Positions 7,772 to 14,771 are shown, numbered from the stretch's first letter. The stretch is DNA of 34,757 nt from RXIX01 sp003989075 (GCA_029780415.1 JAKOYN010000111.1:1-34757), one strand, 5' to 3'. Made by a program: numbers and translations. Notes: generated by a model from the letters alone, not told the origin.

Positions 7772-8128
7772 ATGAGTATTGTCAGTGAGTTATTGACCAG
7801 GCCCGGTGTGATCGCCGCCGGTGAATATGCCTACCGCGGTGACCGCTTTTCCTATCGCGGCGCACTCAGCGAGGAGCATGCGCGCATCGCCTCGATCATG
7901 TGCCGGGCCACCACCATGGGTATCAGCATGGAAGGCGCGATGCTGGACGCGCTGTGTCCTGACAGCGGCCTGCACCCGCCGCGTGGCTGGGTGGTCCGGG
8001 GTCCGGGCCAGACCGTATGCGTGGTGGCCAATGTGTTCTGCCTGTTCGATAACGCCCAGGGATCACTGAATGCCATTCTCGCCTGCATGCGCGAGGCTTT
8101 GGACAACAGATCCCAGGATCTCATCTGA
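7772..8128 (+). CDS. DUF2173-like small protein, paralogue 1 of 3
   Basis: The 118-residue soluble protein starts MSIVSELLTRPGVIAAGEYAYRG and has the hallmark block PPRGWVVRGPGQTVCVVAN near residues 72-90. The opening (L..L.ALPGV.AA.EF) and the RGW..RG block match the DUF2173 family, small alpha/beta proteins that resemble roadblock/LC7 dimers; no biochemical function is known to me. A GAGGA precedes ATG 7772, which I prefer to ATG 7739. TACAAT at 7712-7717 is a possible -10 box. It heads a three-gene tandem array of relatives, 59 bp before the next. Confidence 0.75.
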   Translation: MSIVSELLTRPGVIAAGEYAYRGDRFSYRGALSEEHARIASIMCRATTMGISMEGAMLDALCPDSGLHPPRGWVVRGPGQTVCVVANVFCLFDNAQGSLNAILACMREALDNRSQDLI

Positions 8129-8187
8129 ATCCGCGCCGGTCACGAACACCGGCCCACCAACTGCCCGCCCAGGGCAAAGGACAGACG

Positions 8188-8592
8188 ATGGCGACACTCG
8201 ATGCTCTGCTGGGCCTGCCGGGCGCCATGGCCGCGTTCGAATTTCGCGGCAGCGGCGAGTTGCTCGATCACCGCATTGCCTATCCCGATCGCATCAATCC
8301 GACCCTGCTCGACCTGCTGGCGCATATGTGCGCCGCCAACCTGAGCATTGCCACCTTGCAGGCGCGTGGCTGGGAGCAGTTGACCGCGATGCGCGGCTTC
8401 TATCCGGTGCAGGCGTTTACCCTGATCGGGTTCGACTGGTCGGTGGTGGTCAGTGGTCTAAATCGCGAGCGGCACAAGCAGAGCGGTCAGGTGTCGAGCC
8501 TGCCGCCGTTCCTGGGCGTGGTCATGGCCAATGAGCGCGCCGATTACGAGGCGGCCTTCGCATTGCTGGAAGGTCCGGAGGCGCTGCCGTGA
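8188..8592 (+). CDS. DUF2173-like small protein, paralogue 2 of 3 (diverged)
   Basis: The 134-residue protein begins MATLDALLGLPGAMAAFEFRGSGELL, the same opening as its neighbours, followed by a helical HMCAANLSI segment. The RGW block of paralogues 1 and 3 is replaced by MRGFYPVQAFTLIGFDWSV, and the C-terminus is about 20 residues longer. It therefore looks like a family member with an altered surface, as expected if the three form hetero-assemblies. A purine-rich GGACAG precedes the ATG. The stop codon overlaps the GTG start of the third gene, so the two are translationally coupled. Confidence 0.7.
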   Translation: MATLDALLGLPGAMAAFEFRGSGELLDHRIAYPDRINPTLLDLLAHMCAANLSIATLQARGWEQLTAMRGFYPVQAFTLIGFDWSVVVSGLNRERHKQSGQVSSLPPFLGVVMANERADYEAAFALLEGPEALP

Positions 8593-8930
8593 GCGGCATG
8601 ATCCGGCGCCTGTTGGCCCTGGAGGGTGTCAACGTAGTCTGCCAGTTTCGCGACGACGGCAGCTTCGTGGTGGGCTATGGGCGGATGAGTCAGGAGGACA
8701 TGGTGCAGATGGCCCGCTTCGCACATGACTACCGGCGTATGGCGCAGGGCAATGCCGATCAGTTGGCGATATTCAGCGGCATGCGCGGCTGGACGCCGCC
8801 GCGTGGCTGGATCGTGCGCGGTGGCGCGCAGTCCCTGTGCGGAGTTGGCAACCTGGTGTGCATGGTCGATAGCCAGGGCGCGCCGCTCAATGAGATCCTG
8901 CTCGAGTTGCGTGAGGTATCACACTGGTAG
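8589..8930 (+). CDS. DUF2173-like small protein, paralogue 3 of 3
   Basis: The 113-residue protein starts MSGMIRRLLALEGVNVVCQFRD and carries PPRGWIVRGGAQSLCGVGN, nearly the same block as paralogue 1, then a similar tail (GAPLNEILLEL against GSLNAILACM). The GTG at 8589 is chosen because GGAGG (8577-8581) lies 7 bp before it; ATG 8598 would be too far. The start overlaps the stop of paralogue 2 in a GTGA. There are no membrane segments or signal peptide in any of the three, so they should act in the cytoplasm. Confidence 0.75.
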   Translation: MSGMIRRLLALEGVNVVCQFRDDGSFVVGYGRMSQEDMVQMARFAHDYRRMAQGNADQLAIFSGMRGWTPPRGWIVRGGAQSLCGVGNLVCMVDSQGAPLNEILLELREVSHW

Positions 8931-9004
8931 CCGCTCCTGCTGTCGTGCCCAATGTGGCGGCTGATCCAGCACTGCTGGCAACGCTGTTGTTTTTTAGTAA
9001 TAAA

Positions 9005-9057
9005 CGTGGCCACTTTGATACCTTGTTGGTATGATGATACGACACAGAGAGGCCACG
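9005..9057 (+). promoter_or_regulatory. Nested inverted repeats upstream of the L,D-transpeptidase
   Basis: CGTGGCC (9005-9011) pairs with GGCCACG (9051-9057) across 39 bp. Inside it, ATACC (9018-9022) pairs with GGTAT (9028-9032) over a 5-bp loop. The inner palindrome overlaps TTGATA and TATGAT, which resemble promoter elements but at the wrong spacing for one another. It could be an operator or a leader hairpin that covers the ribosome binding region. Confidence 0.35.
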
Positions 9058-9065
9058 CGAAAATT

Positions 9066-10991
9066 ATGGGGTTAGCTGTTGTTATGGCCAAGCGAATTAT
9101 CCTTCCAATATGGGCCTGCGCGCTGCTCGGGGCATGTGCATTCAACAGCACACAGGTGAGCGCACAGGGCGCTGCTGCTCCGGCATCGGTCGTCCCGGTT
9201 GACAGTGCCGCGCCCAGCATCGGGGCATCGACCCTGGCTAATCTGCAGGCGCCGCCGCCACCGGCTGCGGTAAGCGATCCGGATGCCGCTGATGTTGATC
9301 CCGCCAGCGAGAACGGCCCCGCCGCTGCGCCATCGGTCGAAAGTCCAGCGGAAGCAGTTGTTGCCGCGCCGCCGCCCATGCCAGCCTGCCCGGAGAATGG
9401 GCCGGGCATGAGCGCGCAGATGGCCGTGCGCATCTGCCAGAAGGTGCGCAGCGACCCGCCGCCAACTCATCTGAAGGTCGATGAGCGCACCCTGCGCGCC
9501 GTGAGCACCCTGGTGCCCTTTTACGCCGAACATGCTTACCAGGCGGTCTGGTTCGATGGCGAAGGCCAGCCGCTGCCAGCCGCCGAGCAGTTGATCGAGG
9601 CGCTCGGCGAGGCCGATCAGGAAGGACTGCGCGCCAGCGATTATCCGCGGGCTCTGCTGCGCAAACAGTTGGCCGCGCTGTCCACCGGTGATGCCGCTCA
9701 GCGGGCTGATCTGGACCTGCTGCTCACCGATACCTTCCTCACCTATGCCAATCACCTGCTGTCCGGGCGGCTGTCGCCGCGCTCGGTTGATCCCGACTGG
9801 GCGATCAAGCCGCGCTCACGTGATCTGGGCGCGGTGCTGCGTGAAGCGCTGGCCAGCGGCAAGATTGGAGCCGCGTTGCGTGATCTGGCGCCGCATAGTC
9901 CCGGCTATACCCAGTTGCGCAACACGCTGCACCAGTACCGTCAGGTTGAGAAGGACGGCGGCTGGCCGATGATCGCCGACGGGCCGGCTCTGGCGCCGGG
10001 CGCGCAGGGGCCCCGGGTGCGCGATCTGCGGGCGCGACTGCACGACAGCGGCGATCTGAAGGACAACAGCGGCAAGGATGTGGCGATCTTTGACAAAAAC
10101 GTAGCCACCGCTGTGCGCCGCTTCCAGAAGCGCCATGGCCTGGCGGAAACCGGCGTGGTCAACGCCGCTACGCGCACGGCCATGAATGTGCCGGTGAGCG
10201 AGCGCATCCGGCAGGTCGAGCTGAATATGGAGCGCTGGCGCTGGCTGCCCGATGAATTCGGCTCGCGCTACATCCTGGTCAACATCCCCAGCTTCAAGAT
10301 GCGGGTGATCGAGAATGGCAAGCCGGTGATTGAGTCCAACGTGGTAGTTGGCCGGCTGGAACGGCAGACGCCGACTTTCACCGCCAACATGAAATACCTG
10401 GTGCTCAGCCCGCAGTGGTATGTGCCGCGCTCCATCGCGGTCAAGGACAAGCTGCCCCAGCTCAAGCGCAACGCGCAGTCACTGGCACGGCAGAATATCC
10501 GCATCTACAACAGCGCCGGGCAGGCGGTGAACCCGGGTTCGATCAACTGGGGCGCGGTCAGCGCCAATAACTTCAACTACCAGTTGCGCCAGGATTCCGG
10601 GCCGCGCAATGCGCTGGGCCGGGTCAAGTTCATGTTCCCCAACCGCTATAACGTCTACCTGCACGACACGCCTTCGCGGGAGCTGTTCAGCCGCAACCAG
10701 CGCACCTTCAGTTCCGGCTGTATTCGCGTTTCCAATCCCCTGGAGCTGGCCGAGTACCTGCTCAAACCGCAGGATCCAACCTGGAACATGGACAAGATCA
10801 AGACCGTTTCCAGCGGCAGCCAGCAGCGGGTGGTATCGCTGCGCCAGGAAGTACCGGTTTACCTGCTGTACTGGACGGTCTGGGCTGATGAGGAGGGGCT
10901 GGTCCACTTCCTTGATGATGTCTACAAGCGGGACCCGGCGCTCAAGCGCGCCCTGTCTACGGAACCGGTGCGCGGCGGCAACGGCGCCTGA
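9066..10991 (+). CDS. L,D-transpeptidase, YcbB/LdtD type, probable lipoprotein
   Basis: This envelope enzyme makes 3-3 cross-links in peptidoglycan. The start region holds a signal peptide with a possible lipobox LGAC (Cys 24 counted from 9066), then an Ala/Pro-rich linker of about 100 residues. Next come the scaffold region (YQAVWFDGEG), a peptidoglycan-binding domain (VRDLRARL to DKNVATAVRRFQKRHGL) and the YkuD catalytic domain (RYILVNIPSF to the end). The catalytic motif is YLHDTP, then SSGCIRV with Cys 552. The length of 641 is near E. coli YcbB (615). ATG 9066 and ATG 9084 (MAKRIIL) are both plausible starts; neither has an ideal Shine-Dalgarno site. It has its own terminator. Confidence 0.9.
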   Translation: MGLAVVMAKRIILPIWACALLGACAFNSTQVSAQGAAAPASVVPVDSAAPSIGASTLANLQAPPPPAAVSDPDAADVDPASENGPAAAPSVESPAEAVVAAPPPMPACPENGPGMSAQMAVRICQKVRSDPPPTHLKVDERTLRAVSTLVPFYAEHAYQAVWFDGEGQPLPAAEQLIEALGEADQEGLRASDYPRALLRKQLAALSTGDAAQRADLDLLLTDTFLTYANHLLSGRLSPRSVDPDWAIKPRSRDLGAVLREALASGKIGAALRDLAPHSPGYTQLRNTLHQYRQVEKDGGWPMIADGPALAPGAQGPRVRDLRARLHDSGDLKDNSGKDVAIFDKNVATAVRRFQKRHGLAETGVVNAATRTAMNVPVSERIRQVELNMERWRWLPDEFGSRYILVNIPSFKMRVIENGKPVIESNVVVGRLERQTPTFTANMKYLVLSPQWYVPRSIAVKDKLPQLKRNAQSLARQNIRIYNSAGQAVNPGSINWGAVSANNFNYQLRQDSGPRNALGRVKFMFPNRYNVYLHDTPSRELFSRNQRTFSSGCIRVSNPLELAEYLLKPQDPTWNMDKIKTVSSGSQQRVVSLRQEVPVYLLYWTVWADEEGLVHFLDDVYKRDPALKRALSTEPVRGGNGA

Positions 10992-11010
10992 TCCTGGGTT
11001 CTGGCATGCG

Positions 11011-11040
11011 ATCCCCCGGTCCCGACCGGGGGATTTTCGT
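11011..11040 (+). terminator. Rho-independent terminator after the L,D-transpeptidase
   Basis: A perfect 10-bp stem (11011-11020 with 11025-11034, ATCCCCCGGT/ACCGGGGGAT) with loop CCCG is followed by TTTCGTT. It lies between the transpeptidase and truA; the T run is short. Confidence 0.75.
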
Positions 11041-11055
11041 TATGGGGGATGAAGA

Positions 11056-11886
11056 ATGCGCGTGGCGATCGGTGTGCAGTATGACGGCAGTGGTTTTCGC
11101 GGCTGGCAGACGCAGGGCCCGGGGGTGCGCACGGTGCAAGCCTGTCTGGAGCGGGCGCTGGCGCGGGTTGCCGACCATCCTGTGAGCGTGACCTGTGCCG
11201 GGCGCACCGATGCCGGTGTGCATGGTCTCGGCCAGGTGGCGCACTTCGACACCGGGGCGCAGCGCTCGCCACGCGCCTGGGTGTTGGGCGGCAATGCCCA
11301 TCTGCCGGCTGATCTGAGCCTGAACTGGGCCTGCACGGTCCCGGATGAGTTTCACGCCCGCTTTTCGGCGCAGGCGCGGCGCTATCGCTACCTGATTCTG
11401 AACCGCGCGCAGCGCGCGGCGCTGTGGCGCAACCGCGCGGCCTATTGCTACCGGCCGCTGGATGCCGGGCGCATGCACGCCGCCGGGCAGATGCTGATTG
11501 GTGAACACGATTTCAGCTCATTCCGGGCCGCCGAATGCCAGGCCCGTCATCCTGTCCGCGCCCTGCATGTGCTGAACGTGTTCCGCCAGGGACCTGACGG
11601 CGTGGTGCTGGAGGTGGAGGCGAATGCCTTTTTGCACCACATGGTGCGCAACATCGCCGGGGTGCTGATGGCGATTGGCGCCGGTGAGCGGCCGGTGGAC
11701 TGGGCGCGCGAGGTGCTTGAGCAGCGTGACCGTACCCGCGCCGGCGTGACTGCGCCAGCCGAGGGCCTGTATCTGCTGGCGGTGCGCTATCCGGCCTGTT
11801 TTGCCCTGCCGGCAGCGGCGGACAGCATGCCCGGCTTTTACCCGAATTGCGCGAAAAGCCCCGTCCTTCAGGGCGGGGATGGATAG
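11056..11886 (+). CDS. truA: tRNA pseudouridine(38-40) synthase TruA, C-terminus altered by an insertion
   Basis: The enzyme converts U38-U40 of tRNA anticodon arms to pseudouridine. Its 276 residues show the catalytic block CAGRTDAGVHG with Asp 52, RRYRYLI, and the conserved HHMVRNIAG region. The ATG is preceded by GGGGGATGAAGA. Codon 262 (Tyr, 11839-11841) is the last codon before the IS200/IS605-type element; residues 263-276 (PNCAKSPVLQGGDG) are read from the element's left hairpin. Removing 11842-12187 rejoins TAC to GCC TGA and gives a protein ending PGFYA after 263 residues. The added 14 residues lie beyond the catalytic fold, so activity is probably retained. Confidence 0.95.
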   Translation: MRVAIGVQYDGSGFRGWQTQGPGVRTVQACLERALARVADHPVSVTCAGRTDAGVHGLGQVAHFDTGAQRSPRAWVLGGNAHLPADLSLNWACTVPDEFHARFSAQARRYRYLILNRAQRAALWRNRAAYCYRPLDAGRMHAAGQMLIGEHDFSSFRAAECQARHPVRALHVLNVFRQGPDGVVLEVEANAFLHHMVRNIAGVLMAIGAGERPVDWAREVLEQRDRTRAGVTAPAEGLYLLAVRYPACFALPAAADSMPGFYPNCAKSPVLQGGDG

Positions 11887-11889
11887 CGC

Positions 11890-11915
11890 GGCGAACGAGG
11901 TTCGCCTGCTTTTTT
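11890..11915 (+). terminator. Terminator-like hairpin just after truA, inside the element
   Basis: GGCGAAC-GAG-GTTCGCC (11890-11906) is a perfect 7-bp stem followed by TGCTTTTTTG. It would stop truA transcripts 20-30 nt after the stop codon and would shield the downstream structured RNA from truA transcription. Confidence 0.65.
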
Positions 11916-11929
11916 GCTACACTGCATAA

Positions 11930-12187
11930 GTCGGTCATCGCGATTACGCCACCGACGGTCGTTCGCTCTTTGGCAATTTAAGGTATGCGGTTCTGCTCAA
12001 AAGATGAGCAGGTAAAACCTTAATCGCGTTCAAAAGCATTCAGTTTCGGCCCACCTGTTGCCGGTGGGTTGTGCCACCGGTGCGGCGTGCTGCACCGCGG
12101 AGATCAGAGAACATTCAGTGTTCTCGGTACGGGGCATCGTACCCTCTACAGAGGAATCCCCTCCCTGAAGGGAGGGGAGGATGTCAA
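11930..12187 (+). ncRNA. Omega-RNA-like (TnpB reRNA-type) structured RNA without its nuclease
   Basis: The plus strand holds a chain of hairpins: GTCGGT/ACCGAC (11930/11951); TTAAGGT/ACCTTAA (11978/12017) enclosing TGCTCA/TGAGCA (11994/12005); CCCACC/GGTGGG (12050/12063); GGTGC/GCACC (12079/12092); GAGAACA/TGTTCTC (12107/12119); GGTACG/CGTACC (12126/12138); and the 8-bp right-end stem at 12158-12177. TnpB guide RNAs have this layout: a structured scaffold ending at the element's TCAA, with the guide read from flanking DNA. Here the guide would be 12188 onward and the TAM would be the TTAC left of the element. HEARO/IscB RNA was considered, but its guide lies at the left end and its insertion sites differ. 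The 5' end is a guess. Confidence 0.6.
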
Positions 12188-12203
12188 GCCTGAATGGTGC
12201 GAT

Positions 12204-13520
12204 CTACAGGCCCGGACGCTGGGCAGCGGCGTGTCGGCTGCGCCGGCTTTCGAGCAGCTTCAGGATGAGATAAGTGATCCAGCCGATGCAGGCCATGCCG
12301 ACGCACAGCGCGCCATAGGCAACTGGCCAGGGAATGCCGGCGGTCATCATGGAAAATTCCGACATGCCGCCCATGCCGGCAATGATATTGAGCGGCATGA
12401 AGACCACACCCAGCACGGTTAATTGCGAAACCCGCTTGTTCTGATTGACGTTGATAAAACCGACCGTGGCATCCATGAGAAAATTGATTTTCTCGAACAG
12501 GAATGCGGTGTGGCTGTTGAGCGATTCAATATCGCGCAGAATCTGATTGACCTTGCTGATCTGGGCCGGTGACAGGAAATGGCCACGCATGAGAAAGGAT
12601 ACCGCCCGCTGCGTGTCCAGCATGTTGCTGCGGATCAGGCCGTTACGATCTTCTTCGGTGGTGATTTCGGTCAGGATGCGGGTGGCATCGGTATCGGTGA
12701 TATTTTCGCGCAAGACGGTCTGTCCGACTTGGCGCAGGGCTGCATAGCTGTCTTCGAGCGCATCCGCCGAATACTCGATATCGGTATCGTATAATTCGAG
12801 CAGCAGATCCTTGCAATCCGAAAAGGCACTGAGCTGATTGCGCGCCCGCAGTCGCTGCAGGCGAAATACCGGCAATTCCTCATTGCGCACGGTGAACAGG
12901 ATATTCTCGTGCAGAATAAAGGCGACCGGCACGCTGCGCGATTCCCGATCATGATCGAGCAGAAAATTGGAATGGAGATGGATTTCGTCGCTTTCCTCGA
13001 CGTAAAAGCGGGCGCTGGCTTCCAGATCGGTAAGCTCGTCCGGATCGGGCAGTTCCAGACCATAGAAGCGTCCGATGCCGCTGCGTTCGGATTTGGAGGC
13101 CTGCAGCAGATCAATCCACACCGGTTTGAGCGTTTCCAGATCCCGGCGGCAACTGATTTCGACGATGCGCATGCGGCCATTGACCACCTCGCAGACATTG
13201 ATCTGGCCCGTGCTGATCTGCGGCTGCCGGGTACCGACCAGGGCTTCGCGGCGCGCATCGGAAATTTCCCACAGCAGATCCTCCTCCCGCTCCGGCGTCA
13301 CATGGCTCCACAGCCGCTGGGCGTCCTCGATCGACAGCAGTTCCAGGGTCTTGCCGATCTCGGCGGCGGGTAATCGTTCCAGGATGGCCTGTAATTCAAC
13401 CTGATGCTGCCGTTGCACCACGGTTTCGACCAGGTCATGGCGGCGCATGGGCTGGTTATGCAACATGTCTTCCACAATTTTTTGCTTGTTCAGCAGTCCG
13501 ATGATGGTTTGCAGGGACAT
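12204..13520 (-). CDS. MgtE_N-CorA fusion: CorA-like divalent metal transporter with GMG in place of GMN
   Basis: The 438-residue protein starts MSLQTIIGLLNKQKIV (ATG 13520). Residues about 40-100 form helical repeats (VELQAILERLPAAEIGKTLELL, EDLLWEIS) like the cytosolic MgtE_N domain, a regulatory domain of Mg2+ channels. A CorA cytoplasmic domain follows, with its long helix, then two C-terminal transmembrane helices (VLGVVFMPLNIIAG and WPVAYGALCVGMACIGWI). The ion-selectivity motif after the first helix is GMGGMSEF (from residue 382) where classical CorA has GMN and ZntB has GMNVGG. Function as a Mg2+, Co2+ or Zn2+ carrier is inferred from the fold only. Its 3' end faces the omega-RNA element. 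Confidence 0.85.
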   Translation of the reverse strand: MSLQTIIGLLNKQKIVEDMLHNQPMRRHDLVETVVQRQHQVELQAILERLPAAEIGKTLELLSIEDAQRLWSHVTPEREEDLLWEISDARREALVGTRQPQISTGQINVCEVVNGRMRIVEISCRRDLETLKPVWIDLLQASKSERSGIGRFYGLELPDPDELTDLEASARFYVEESDEIHLHSNFLLDHDRESRSVPVAFILHENILFTVRNEELPVFRLQRLRARNQLSAFSDCKDLLLELYDTDIEYSADALEDSYAALRQVGQTVLRENITDTDATRILTEITTEEDRNGLIRSNMLDTQRAVSFLMRGHFLSPAQISKVNQILRDIESLNSHTAFLFEKINFLMDATVGFINVNQNKRVSQLTVLGVVFMPLNIIAGMGGMSEFSMMTAGIPWPVAYGALCVGMACIGWITYLILKLLESRRSRHAAAQRPGL

Positions 13521-13761
13521 GACCTGGAATCCTTCTGGAAAACCGCAGGAGCTTGGTGGAATGGCGGTGGCGAAACGCGACCGTGGCACGGCGATGCTGG
13601 CATCGAGCGGCCCGCGCGATCCGGCAGAATAAGTGCAGAATAAGTGCAGAATAAGCAGAGTATGCGCAGTCGCACAGGCCAATGCACGTGGGCGGATGCT
13701 CAGGTGGATGTGGGCAACCATGTGCGCGGGTTGATCCTGATTGAACATAGAGGTTCCATTC
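13521..13761. other. Intergenic region with an 11-bp tandem repeat (corA-like / amidotransferase divergence)
   Basis: These 241 bp separate two divergent genes. Three consecutive copies of GCAGAATAAGT occupy 13624-13656, the third with one mismatch at its end. Reading frames across the region give Pro/Arg/His-rich nonsense upstream of the corA-like start. The tandem 11-bp spacing, about one helical turn, suits a regulator bound side by side, but no promoter hexamers stand out. Confidence 0.4.
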
Positions 13762-14463
13762 ATGAAAACCGTTTTGGCCCTGCGCCATGTGGCCTTCGAG
13801 GATCTGGACTGTTTTGCGGCGCCACTGGCAGCCCGTGGTTATGCGCTTCGCTATCAGGATGCCGGCTATGATGATCTTACGGTGCTTGATCCGCTGGCCG
13901 ATGATCTGCTGGTGGTGCTGGGTGGGCCGATTGGCGTCTATGAGAACGCCGCCTATCCGTTCATCGATGATGAACTGCGTCTGCTGCGGGCACGCTTGGC
14001 CGCCGGTCGGCCGGTACTGGGTCTATGCCTGGGCGCGCAACTCATTGCCCGGGCGCTGGAGGCACGGGTGTATCCCGGTGGTGTCAAGGAAATCGGCTGG
14101 AAACCGCTGATGTTGACTGAAGCCGGGCGGGCGAGTCCGCTGGCGGTGCTGGAAGGTGGCCTGCCGGTGCTGCACTGGCACGGCGATACCTTCGATCTGC
14201 CCGCCGGCGCGGTGCTGCTGGCATCCAGTGATCTGTATCCGCATCAGGCGTTTTCCTGGCAGCGGCATGCGCTGGCCCTGCAGTTTCATCTGGAAACCAG
14301 CGCACGCGGCCTGGAGCGCTGGTTCATCGGCCATGCCGGCGAGATCGCGCAGACGCCGGGTCTGGACGTGCCGACGCTGCGCCGTGACAGTGTCCGCTAT
14401 GCCGCCGCGACCGCTGCTGCCGGGCGCGCATGTCTGGAGCACTGGCTGGCCGAACTGTCGTAG
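13762..14463 (+). CDS. Class I glutamine amidotransferase-like protein (GMP-synthase-like)
   Basis: The 233-residue cytoplasmic protein has the class I glutamine amidotransferase triad: nucleophile Cys 89 in LGLCLGAQL, and His 176 and Glu 178 in LALQFHLET. The region LLVVLGGPIGVYEN is the oxyanion-side GGP loop. Stand-alone proteins of this type are often annotated as glutamine amidotransferase, GMP synthase-like or glutamine hydrolysing enzymes of unknown partner. ATG 13762 (MKTVLALRH) follows AGAGG at about 9 bp; ATG 13741 upstream has no such site. There is no synthetase domain next door, so its acceptor is unknown. Confidence 0.85.
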   Translation: MKTVLALRHVAFEDLDCFAAPLAARGYALRYQDAGYDDLTVLDPLADDLLVVLGGPIGVYENAAYPFIDDELRLLRARLAAGRPVLGLCLGAQLIARALEARVYPGGVKEIGWKPLMLTEAGRASPLAVLEGGLPVLHWHGDTFDLPAGAVLLASSDLYPHQAFSWQRHALALQFHLETSARGLERWFIGHAGEIAQTPGLDVPTLRRDSVRYAAATAAAGRACLEHWLAELS

Positions 14464-14596
14464 GTGATCTGCGCAGCGGGCCTGCCCTGGTTGAAGGACG
14501 TGTTGACGATCACGGTAGTGAGGCCGGGCTGACTGCGGGCGCGTTCCTGCGCACTGAGCACGTCGAAACCGTTACCGACGAAGACCGCTTGCCCCA
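14464..14596. other. No recognisable gene
   Basis: Between the amidotransferase stop and the phage fragments I find only short frames in several phases, none matching a family I know. Composition is similar to neighbouring DNA. It probably belongs to the same decayed prophage remnant as 14597-15645. Confidence 0.4.
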
Positions 14597-14698
14597 CTAT
14601 AAGCTGTTCGCCATGCGCTGGCGGGTGGAGGGGTAGGCGGCTTCATACGTCGCCTCGAAAATATCCGGCTTGCACGGGTACAGTTCGCCCTTCACGCC
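14597..14698 (-). pseudogene. Fragment of a small phage protein (C-terminal end)
   Basis: The minus strand reads GVKGELYPCKPDIFEATYEA and 13 more residues to a stop at 14597-14599. The motif VKGE.YP.K.DIF..TYE is the end of small phage-encoded proteins (the PGDYG-like type with YWIV.GVKGE..), which I recognise from tailed-phage genomes. The upstream part is missing; the codon before the glycine is a stop. It is therefore a relic, next to the MuF-toxin remnant on the same strand. Confidence 0.45.
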
Positions 14699-14742
14699 CT
14701 AGCGTGGCGTTGCCGATGAGGGTGGGTTGCGGGAGGGGCATC

Positions 14743-14771
14743 TTGAGGAACCTTGGGTGTGGGGGTATACT
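14743..14771 (+). promoter_or_regulatory. Promoter-like sequence pointing into the 3' end of the phage toxin remnant
   Basis: TTGAGG (14743-14748) and TATACT (14766-14771) are exactly 17 bp apart on the plus strand. No plausible plus-strand gene follows; a 14-codon frame starts at ATG 14820. Transcription from here would run antisense to the MuF-toxin frame (minus strand, ending at 14848). It may be a former phage promoter or an antisense RNA promoter. Confidence 0.4.

Larger units (their letters stand above)
11842..12187 (+). mobile_element. IS200/IS605-type non-autonomous element with TTAC/TCAA ends (346 bp)
   Basis: The left end carries a hairpin CCCCGTCC-TTCA-GGGCGGGG (11859-11878). The right end carries CCCCTCCC-TGAA-GGGAGGGG (12158-12177) followed by GAGGATGTCAA. 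Subterminal imperfect hairpins of this kind are the TnpA-binding ends of IS200/IS605 elements and their TnpB relatives. TTAC precedes the left boundary (11838-11841) and TCAA closes the right (12184-12187), the target and cleavage tetranucleotides known from IS608. There are no terminal inverted repeats and no target duplication, as expected for this class. No tnpA or tnpB is present, so it must be mobilised in trans. Removing it restores a sensible truA end, which supports the boundaries. Confidence 0.8.

Noticed and set aside
8952..9065. N-terminal extension of the L,D-transpeptidase frame upstream of 9066
   Set aside because: It reads through the inverted-repeat region, has no signal character, and the export signal starts only after 9066.
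11930..12187. HEARO (IscB-associated) RNA as the identity of the structured RNA
   Set aside because: HEARO elements carry the guide on the left and insert after ATGA or GTGA as I recall. Here TTAC is on the left and TCAA on the right, and the strongest terminal hairpin is at the right end, favouring a TnpB-type RNA. A covariance search could still reverse this.
14397..14597. Minus-strand frame beginning MGQAVFVGNGFDVL
   Set aside because: It overlaps the end of the amidotransferase gene, has no ribosome site and resembles no family; at most it is part of the phage debris.
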